From: Adiantum capillus-veneris
Taxonomy: Eukaryota; Streptophyta; Polypodiopsida; Polypodiales; Pteridaceae
NCBI GenBank assembly: GCA_014529385.2
Contig: CM043965.1
Span: 14,698,912 to 14,762,911, forward strand
Direction: 5' to 3'
Length of the DNA: 64,000 nt
The translations under genes and the position numbers were made by a program. Positions 59,641-64,000 of the stretch are shown here, piece by piece (the first letter of the stretch is position 1; each line of letters begins with the position of its first letter). The notes under the pieces are model-generated. The model saw only the letters and a program-made list of their open reading frames with translations, did not search any database and was not told where the DNA came from.

Positions 59641-60130
59641 TAATCACAACTTTATATCAACGGAGTTGGACACTAAGTTTAGATTTCAAGCTTTTGAGAT
59701 GGGAGATACTGTAACTACTGATGGATCTTTCAAGGGACAGTAAGCATTACTCCCTTGATTGAGAAGTTGAGGCTTCATGTCCAAAGCTACGTTGACAAAG
59801 AAGACTTTTTCATCTCTCCTCTCCAACATGAGGATGTTTTCCTCTCCACCATGAGGATGTTATCCTAGGGGCACCATGGTTCAAATGCATGGCTACCAAC
59901 ATAATTTCCCTAAAAGGAGAATCTACTTCACCTATAGAGAAAAGAGCATGTATATAGATGCTAATGAGTCTGGTCATACTATACCACTTGTAAATTCACC
60001 TGCTTTTGACAAGTCAAAGTTCAATTTCCTCGTACATGATTTTTTTCAAAGAGTCTCTAATGCTAATGCTTTAACAAAACAAAGTGGTAGAAATAAAGAA
60101 GAATTGGACTCATCTTGTTATAAAATTTAA
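59600..60130 (+). pseudogene. second protease region (family G2)
   Basis: At ~59625 the sequence gacccctggctctaatcaca reads D-P-G-S-N-H-N-F-I-S in one frame after an apparent one-base change, a D-(T)-G-S protease active-site region. Downstream blocks FFISPLQHEDV and GAPWFKCMATNIISLKRRIY (59880 on) match the C-terminal half of retropepsin-like proteases (ILG-PW region). No RT follows. Confidence 0.6.
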
Positions 60131-60505
60131 TATCTAACCAATCAAATGATTTTCTCATATTAAACTGATCATTTTATGTGGGAGAATAAATGAGGACAAG
60201 GGTTAGAATATAGACATGTGCTTATGGATCTGTCTCAACACGGGGACAAGGTTAAAGGGGTCCAAATGAGAGATTGTTTGTTAAAGAGCAATGCTACCTA
60301 ATGGAGCTTAAAGACCTTAAGCCAACCCAAATGATTTTCTCATATTAAACCTGATCATTTAATGTGGGAGAATAAACAGGAACAAGGGTTAGAATATAGA
60401 CATGTGCTTATGGATCTGTCTCAAGATGGGGCGAAGTGTAAAGGGGTCCAAATGAGAGATGGTCTGCTAAAGAGCAATGCTATCTAATGGAGCTTAAAGA
60501 ACTTA
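60131..60505 (+). repeat. ~190-bp tandem duplication
   Basis: The block atgattttctcatattaaac ... gtgggagaataaa ... tagacatgtgcttatgg ... gtccaaatgagagat ... aagagcaatgct occurs at ~60146-60313 and again at ~60339-60505. It lies in the 3' non-coding part after the second protease. Confidence 0.85.
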
Positions 60506-61034
60506 AGGTTAGCTTCATTAAAAACCTCCAAAAGTTAGTGTTAAAAAGTCCTTTGACCTTAGATAAGCTAGTCCTGACCTTGAGGTGGGAATCCTCCCCA
60601 AGCATGAACTACTTGTCATGCTTGCTCACTAAGGTGCTTAAGGTGTTTGTGGGAACCTTGCCCAAGCTTGAGGTTCTTCTTATGCTTAAATGGCTAAGGT
60701 TATTGAATTGTTCAATTCAAACATGATCTCTCGAGAGGCATAAACTCTTTTCATGCTTAAATGACTAAGTTGCTTGAAGTGTTCAATTTAAACATGATAG
60801 CTTAAGAAGCATAAAATACACATGTCAAGATCCTCCCCATTTGGTCCTCATGATGTTCTTGAATCCTATTGGATAGGCTTTATTGAAGGTGTCCAATGAG
60901 AATTTAGATGCATAAAAATAAATAGTTAAGCTCTTTCTCTCAAAGAGGAAAAAGAGGACACATGTCCAAATGATATAATTAAATAATGAGAGAGAGAGAG
61001 AGGTGTGCCAAGCATGAGAGGGGGTATACTCTTC

Positions 61035-61036
<2 letters not shown>
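60506..61036. other. no gene recognised
   Basis: Short direct repeats around cttaaggt, cttgaggt and catgcttaaatg(g/a)ctaa occur; the frame 60487-60726 has no known domain. Confidence 0.5.

Positions 61037-61102
<66 letters not shown>
61037..61102. repeat. (CA)n microsatellite, ~66 bp
   Basis: 33 CA units between cttcccca and ctcattgtg. Confidence 0.95.
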
Positions 61103-61105
<3 letters not shown>

Positions 61106-61836
61106 ATTGTGTGAAGTGCAAAGTGCAAGAGCTCCATCTCCTTCTCCAAGCTTGTTGAGAAGTTGAGAGCCTACACCAACATTCTTGGCTATGGAATGCA
61201 AATCCAACCAAGAGCCATGCTTCAATGCTTAAGCTTGACATCTTCTTCATCTTCATTACTATGCTATTATGTTACACTAAACAAGAAGAGTCATGATAAG
61301 TGAGAAACTATTTCTTTCTCCTATGAATGAGTCTTCTTCCTCTCTCTACCCTCATTCCCCGCTAGCCCTCTCCACCTTCGAAGGTGTTGAGGGTGGGGTT
61401 AGGTATGTTTTTTGCAAAGTTGATGTTATGCTAGTGATGCGTGAAAATTTCCATCTTCATTGCAACACCTAGGTCAAAAGGAACACAAAGATTGTATTGT
61501 ACCAAGTGTCTTTTGACGGGAGAATCTATAATACAAACGCCTTTTGGAGGAGGGATGGGCTCCAAGTAAATTCACTCCTCAACTATTGTCATGTTCTCTA
61601 ATACTCTCTCTTGCAAAAGTATTGTTCATGCCAACTTAATTAAGTACTATGTTTATGTTCCTAATGAGGCGGTCCAGGGTGGGCAACAAGAAGAGTGGAC
61701 TCTAAGCACCCTTTCTAGGCTCCTGTGCTGCTCAATTGGATTGGGGTTGGAAAAAACAACAAGCACACATACAAACCCGCGACCTAACCCTACACAACTT
61801 TGGGGAACCACCTAGTTTTGGACGCGAACTAGGATG

Positions 61837-61837
<1 letters not shown>
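61103..61837. other. no gene recognised
   Basis: Moderate-complexity sequence with no domain in any frame; 61591-61815 is open but anonymous. Confidence 0.5.

Positions 61838-61918
<81 letters not shown>
61838..61918. repeat. (GA)n microsatellite, ~80 bp
   Basis: About 40 GA units. Confidence 0.95.
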
Positions 61919-61919
<1 letters not shown>

Positions 61920-64000
61920 CTCGGGCTGATTTAAATGTATCGGTGGTGATCAAGCAAACACAAATATATATGTAAGAAAGAGAGAGAAGGGGGAAGGGGT
62001 GCTTGTTGCACTAATACCTTCTTACAAATCTGTCATGACCAATCAAAGTGAGATTAGTATTTGTTCAACATAGCTTGAGTAAATTCCACCGCAACACATC
62101 ACAGGAAAATCCACCCCAATCATTGTCTTAAGGCTAGGGGAGTCATCTCCACCCTGTCGCCCTCTTACAGTATGTGGGATTTATGGATAAATTGATAACA
62201 ACACCCAGAGACAAGCTATCAAGACACTTACACATCATTGTTGTCCATGGCTTCACATTGAAAGAGAGACAAAGTATCCATGCTTAATCCGAATCCACCC
62301 TCCTTGATTCAGCAAATGTTGGGCTTACACTAGTAGAAGAAATGATAGATTTCCTACTCTCAATTGAATGATCACTCTCTCATACAATGGCATAGAGCTC
62401 CCTTGCTAATCACCCCTAGTACAATATATACATATGTATAACCCAATGAGATTCCACTCAAGAGCTTCTTCTCAAGAGGTTGAGCTTGGCTTCTCAAGCT
62501 ATAGCATAGTGCTCTTGCTTATGTCTTCTCCCCCTTTTGTGCTAGCTACACCCTCCTTTTATAGCAATTTTAAGGGCTAGGGTTACTCCTCTAACCATGG
62601 TTGGGTTAGATTTTCAGCACTTAACTAATTTATTTTTCTTGGAATTATCAAGAAGTTGGTGGGATAGATGAAGAAAAGAGAGAGGAGAGAAATGGAGGTG
62701 ATAGGACTTTCATAGTGGGTTAGTGTTAGTAGATTAGTAGAGTTAGTATTTTTATTAATTTACAAATATAGTTGGATATTTACAATGGGAGTATCCATGT
62801 AGGATACAAATAAGGAAGAAAAGCTCTTAAGAGGTAAGAAAAGATGGATTTCTTACAAGGTTGATGCATGCTCCAAGTGTCTTGAGTAGGGCCAATTTTG
62901 ATGCTTGTTGACGGTCCACTAGCTTTGACGGTACGTTTTTTCTCCACTCTTGACCTTCCTTGGGAGCCAAGGTATTTGAATATGACTAATCAATCACCAT
63001 GATGCTGTCTTTCAAGAGAAGAGACTGAATTTTGTGGTTTTTTGGATTGATATAGGTAATTTGGAGGAGGAAAAATGAGACTAGGTGGTCAATTTTGGAA
63101 TGGAAGTGTGTGTAGGAGACATGAGTTCACCATGGTTTCTCTTATATTCAAGGTTGAGGAGAAGGTGAGTAGGGTGCAGAGAGGAGTGGTGAGAGAGGTG
63201 GGGATGATGAGTGGAGAAGTGTGTGTGAAAGAGGAAAATGATAAAGTGGAAGAGAGAGTGTGGCTGCATGGCATGGGCAAACTGGGGTCCACCAATAAAA
63301 TCATAGCTCACAGCTCTAGCTCAAAAAACTTGAAAAACATTTGAGGCAAAAGTTCAGCTTACGAGCTACAAATTTTCTTTGTATCACCTTTTCAAATTCA
63401 GAGAGCAAGTGATCTTTAAAAATTCAGCAAAACCGATTGTCTTTTTCCACTGTACAAAGTCCTTGTGGGTCCTTCTTTGGATGATTCTTTTGAATGCCTC
63501 CAAGAGTGAGCTTTCCATAGTGCATGCATTCATGTCACATATCCTTGACCTTATTTTGTGGGTCTATAATTGAAGATATTGTTGAGATCATGATATAAGT
63601 GAATAATACAACTAAGGAAATCAAATATTGAGGGTTCTAAAAAATATGTACATGTCAAATATAAATAATATACGTGGAAAAAATATAAAGGGGTCAAAAT
63701 AAATCTCTCTCATTATGAGGCTACCATAAAAAGATGAATATTTTTGGTGTTCTAATTTCTGAGAGTAAAAGAGAATAGATGTAGGAAGGGAAAAATCACA
63801 ATAGTGAAAAAATATACACATAAATAAAACTAGTTATTTTGGATTTTTGTTGGGGTGGAGTTACACCAAAAATAAGAGAAGCTTTCATGAAAATATTTCT
63901 ATATGAAATAAAGAGTATGCAAAATGGTAAGAAAAATTATGGTGAGTCGATATACATAGCATAAGTAATGCACACCTAGGTAGAAATATTTAAATAAATA
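61919..64000. other. AT-rich end of window, no gene recognised
   Basis: No coding motif, LTR or structural RNA was recognised. Frames such as 63075-63344 are short and low in complexity. Confidence 0.5.

Overview
The window looks like nuclear, intergenic DNA of a land plant with a large, transposon-rich genome. I found no intact cellular gene, tRNA or rRNA. The plant assignment rests on Ty3-type LTR retrotransposons with initiator-Met-tRNA primer sites, an A^T-inserted Helitron, broken pentatricopeptide (PPR) repeats of the plant type, and long AG/CT and AC/GT microsatellites. A Penelope-like retroelement of the CxC-containing (Naiad/Chlamys) type is also present. Chlamys elements are known from green algae and spike mosses, so a non-seed plant is plausible, but this is inference.

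Layout. (1) 1-8157: a non-autonomous LTR element with ~3.84 kb LTRs (5' LTR cut by the window edge, 3' LTR 4314-8157) and a 1.8 kb pol-less interior; its LTRs hold tandem repeats and a possible two-exon ORF. It sits inside (2) a minus-strand gag module (9395-8158) preceded by a tRNA-Met primer site and a 161-bp LTR-like unit with 19-bp perfect inverted ends (9809-9969). (3) 10336-11460: plus-strand integrase remnant, followed to ~16.9 kb by mostly unassignable DNA. (4) 16998-35253: a gag-only LTR element (2.2 kb LTRs, likely target duplication ACGT) whose 3' LTR is split twice: by a 3.3 kb Helitron (22614-25930) carrying PPR fragments, and by an ~8.2 kb Penelope-like element (26742-34975) inserted in a TG microsatellite. 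The intact 5' LTR preserves both empty sites, so both insertions are defined almost to the base. (5) 35854-36865: integrase remnant of a chromovirus-like Ty3 element. (6) 36866-46095: minus-strand head-to-tail array LTR-interior-LTR-interior-LTR, ending in an inverted LTR piece (46112-46392). (7) 46.4-50.5 kb: tandem repeats, an exon-like segment, a long GA tract, a diverged LTR fragment and a promoter/exon-like stretch. (8) 50534-60130: a decayed plus-strand Ty3 element with gag, protease, RT-RNase H and integrase, followed without any LTR by a second gag-protease module of the same family as (2). (9) 60.1-64 kb: a tandem duplication, microsatellites and unassigned AT-rich DNA.

The most interesting object is the Penelope-like element. 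It has ~2.36 kb near-identical pseudo-LTRs, a long RT reading frame with a CxC motif but no GIY-YIG endonuclease that I could recognise, an unfamiliar N-terminal extension, and a predicted intron that spans the junction between its two tandem units. All statements come from reading the sequence by eye; no alignment or database search was run.
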